Assembly: GCA_965250215.1 (NCBI GenBank)
Contig: CBDFNN010000004.1
Location: 3,844,001 to 3,908,000, forward strand
Length of the DNA: 64,000 bases
Origin: CBDFNN01 sp965250215
GTDB taxonomy: Bacteria > Bacteroidota > Rhodothermia > Rhodothermales > DATKEJ01
Reading direction: 5' to 3'
Shown here in pieces: positions 61,957-64,000 of this stretch. The notes below the pieces were generated by a model. It did not search any database, was not told where the DNA came from, and saw only the letters and a program-made list of their open reading frames with translations. The translations under genes and the position numbers were made by a program. Position 1 is the stretch's first letter. Each line of letters opens with the position of its first letter.

Positions 61957-62385
61957 ATGGCAAGAATTATCAACACTGGCGATACTGCCGCTAAACGCAG
62001 AAGAAGCCACATCAGATCATGCGCGGAAGCCATTCGTGTCTTGGCTGGGTCAGAATATTTCGACGAGGAAGCACAAGATATTGCGGCTTTCATTGTTTTT
62101 AATCTGCAAGGAATCTATAAGAGTATCGACGAAAGTGCATTGGCCTGGGACGATCGCAATTATTGGAAAAAAGCAGAAGCGCTAAGAGACAAGTGGTACT
62201 GGAGCAAACGATCTGGCGAACAACTTACAGATCTGATTCTCAACAACCGATGGATGGAAGTTCAGGATCATCTCATCGGTTTGATACCGCATTTTACCGG
62301 TGTAACCATCAATCAGATGACTCGTAATTCCGATTGGTGGGTCGGAGCATTGGCGAATCTGAAAAGACTAAGCGAGAAAGGTTAA
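61957..62385 (+). CDS. Hypothetical protein, 142 residues
   Basis: All-helical appearance, many Trp residues (DDRNYWKKAEALRDKWYW, NSDWWVGALANLKRL), no signal peptide or membrane segment. GAGAGAG lies just before the ATG region. The basic N-terminus AAKRRRSHIRS could bind nucleic acid or an acidic partner. I do not recognise a family. It sits alone with 209 bp upstream, where I see only a small GAGTC/GACTC hairpin at 61748-61761. Confidence 0.75.
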   Translation: MARIINTGDTAAKRRRSHIRSCAEAIRVLAGSEYFDEEAQDIAAFIVFNLQGIYKSIDESALAWDDRNYWKKAEALRDKWYWSKRSGEQLTDLILNNRWMEVQDHLIGLIPHFTGVTINQMTRNSDWWVGALANLKRLSEKG

Positions 62386-62489
62386 ATCATCTTAGAAAAT
62401 CCGATCCCAAAAGTCGAATCGACTACCTTCAAAATACTTGGCTCAGTCGAGAAACGAATAACGAACAACGTAAAAGATTACTTTTCGAT

Positions 62490-64000
62490 TTGAAACATCT
62501 GTCGCTCTTTCTACTCCTGCTTGTCGCCACCGCCCAACATCTAGAGGCCCAGACGGTCACGGGCCAGCTCATTGATGCCGAATCCGGAGAAGGGCTAGTT
62601 GCTGCCAGCATAGAAGTGAAAGGGAAACTTGAAGGCACCATCTCAAATATCGATGGGAATTTTGAGATCACACTAGATCAGCTCCCTGCTACATTGGTTT
62701 TTCGCTTCATCGGCTTTCAATCTGAGGAGCGTAATATCAGCCCCAATGGTCCCTTTAAACTTCAGGTTTCACTCATACCTGTCCGCTTTGAATTAGGAGC
62801 CGTCACTGTGACCGGAGAGAATCCCGCTATAGGAATTATGCGTCGAGTAATTGAGAAAAAACTAGAGCAACGCGAACGTCTTCAGTCATGGAAGGCCGAG
62901 GCCTATACTAGATTTGTCGCCTCGAACGATACTGGAATTGTCGCCATTGTTGAAAGTGTCTCCGACGCGTATTGGTCGAAGGAGGACGGCTTAAAAGAGG
63001 TCGCAAAGGGTCAACGTCAGACTGCAAATATCGATATTCCGGATGCCATCCCTGCTGCTCTTGGAATGCAAAATATGTACGATGATGATCTTGAGATTGC
63101 AGGATTCCAGTTTCCTGGCATCACTCATCCCAATGCTTTTAAGTACTACCAATATGCCCTTGAAGGAAGACGATATCGTGACGACAAGATTGTCTACGAC
63201 ATTTCGATTAAACCCAAAAATAACCTTAGACCCGGTTTCATAGGAAAAATCTCAGTTTTGGACGAGGCTTATGCCTTGCTTCGCGTAGAATTGGTCCCTA
63301 ACAAAGCCTTCTTTTTTCCTCCACCAATCAAGGAGTTTGAAATTGCGTATAAGCAACAGTTCAGCAATTATGGTGGTGACTATTGGATGCCAATTGACTT
63401 TGAGTCTAGTGGAAAGATCGTTATCGGGATTCCCGGTCTGAATCTTCCTCCAATAGAATTCAATCAGCTCTCGAGTATGACGGACTACGAAACAGAAATC
63501 GTAATCCCTGACAGCATACGGACCTCGGACGAAGTTATTCTAGTCGATTCTGTTGCTGTAGCTGATCAACGTGTTTTTGCATCCCGAGACCTCGTTCCGC
63601 TCTCTGGAAGAGAACTTTCAGCCTACGAATCCATCGATTCGACAATGACCATTGAAGAGGCCTTCAAACCGACTGGCTTCTTCAGCAGATGGATTGATAC
63701 TAACTCTGATGGTGGAAACGCCACAGTCGGGCCGGATCAAGGGCGAGACTGGTGGTCTATTATGCCAAATGGGGATTTCAACCGCGTGCAATCCTATTCC
63801 CTAGGCGGTAAACTTGGAGTCTATCCTTGGCGAGAAATGGAAATAGAGCTCGATGCGGCCTACAGCACGGGACCCAAAAGCCTGTCCTACTCAATTGAAC
63901 TTGGGGGTCGAATTCCTGGTGCAAACAGATGGAACTGGTCAACCAGCTTCTTCGACAACTACGGGAAAGCAGGACGCCATGAACGATATATAGATAAGGC
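62490..64000 (+). CDS. DUF5686/carboxypeptidase-like regulatory domain outer-membrane protein (3' truncated)
   Basis: The frame is open from TTG 62490 to the window end (503 residues visible). Signal peptide about 1-20 (ending LEAQ). Residues 21-110 are a CarboxypepD_reg-like domain (VTGQLIDAESGEGLVAASI, GNFEITLDQLPATLVF). Then follow GIMRRVIEKKLEQRERL and the long DUF5686 region. Late segments (KLGVYPWREMEIELDAAY, SLSYSIELGGRIPG) read as outer-membrane strands. Such Bacteroidota proteins resemble TonB-dependent receptors without a clear plug; function unknown. Confidence 0.85.
   Translation, partial: MKHLSLFLLLLVATAQHLEAQTVTGQLIDAESGEGLVAASIEVKGKLEGTISNIDGNFEITLDQLPATLVFRFIGFQSEERNISPNGPFKLQVSLIPVRFELGAVTVTGENPAIGIMRRVIEKKLEQRERLQSWKAEAYTRFVASNDTGIVAIVESVSDAYWSKEDGLKEVAKGQRQTANIDIPDAIPAALGMQNMYDDDLEIAGFQFPGITHPNAFKYYQYALEGRRYRDDKIVYDISIKPKNNLRPGFIGKISVLDEAYALLRVELVPNKAFFFPPPIKEFEIAYKQQFSNYGGDYWMPIDFESSGKIVIGIPGLNLPPIEFNQLSSMTDYETEIVIPDSIRTSDEVILVDSVAVADQRVFASRDLVPLSGRELSAYESIDSTMTIEEAFKPTGFFSRWIDTNSDGGNATVGPDQGRDWWSIMPNGDFNRVQSYSLGGKLGVYPWREMEIELDAAYSTGPKSLSYSIELGGRIPGANRWNWSTSFFDNYGKAGRHERYIDK

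Overview
The window looks like the chromosome of an aerobic, heterotrophic, Gram-negative member of the Bacteroidota/Rhodothermota/Balneolota group. The evidence is: five secreted proteins carry the C-terminal type IX secretion (T9SS) sorting module, typically with a PNPFNP-like motif; there is a Bacteroidota-type GlmU-like protein, a menaquinone-type UbiE, a three-subunit (CAB) succinate dehydrogenase and an RNase E/G family enzyme. Genus-level placement is inference; I favour Balneolota/Rhodothermota. The window is ordinary core chromosome. I see no phage, insertion sequence, CRISPR array, rRNA or tRNA. It begins inside one gene (coiled-coil protein) and ends inside another (DUF5686-like outer-membrane protein).

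Layout. 1-10 kb: periplasmic N-acetylmuramoyl-L-alanine amidase with an 84-bp coiled-coil repeat array, apt, RidA, a DUF1684 lipoprotein, two tandem paralogous T9SS cargo proteins, a secreted rhodanese, mnmA and a membrane dipeptidase. 10-15 kb (minus strand): a Tat-exported Gfo/Idh/MocA oxidoreductase, a response-regulator remnant, and the block prmA-ppx-mrp-nfuA. 15-19 kb: a partner-switching module (membrane SpoIIE phosphatase, STAS antagonist, HATPase kinase). 18.7-21.2 kb (minus): aat-pfkA-ubiE. 21-30 kb: biotin carrier protein, subtilase, metallophosphoesterase, a second GAF-SpoIIE phosphatase, GlmU-like protein and a T9SS protein with a clear promoter and terminator. 30-34 kb: transaldolase, trkA, trkH. 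34-41 kb: an RRM protein, two SDR enzymes, pyrR-pyrB, DoxX, a ToxR-like wHTH membrane protein and a sulfatase. 41-55 kb: DUF58, M20 peptidase, DUF4399, MoeB-rhodanese, a T9SS metallopeptidase, a flippase-aroQ-MBL-barrel operon and rne. 55-60 kb: citrate synthase followed by sdhCAB, a TCA/respiratory block. 60-64 kb: secreted amidohydrolase, an unknown helical protein and the truncated DUF5686 protein.

The most unusual feature is not a gene. At least a dozen intergenic spacers contain degenerate tandem repeats with a strict 7-bp or 8-bp period, often arranged as long inverted repeats. They lie right at gene 3' ends, and in trkH, pyrB and moeB the repeat unit itself supplies the stop codon. They also occur inside apparent operons (sdhA-sdhB, mrp-ppx, MBL-aroQ). 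Other points worth checking are a biotin carrier gene whose conserved N-terminus has no canonical start codon, an RNase E/G without its zinc-link cysteines, and a strong Shine-Dalgarno without a usable start in front of the ToxR-like gene.
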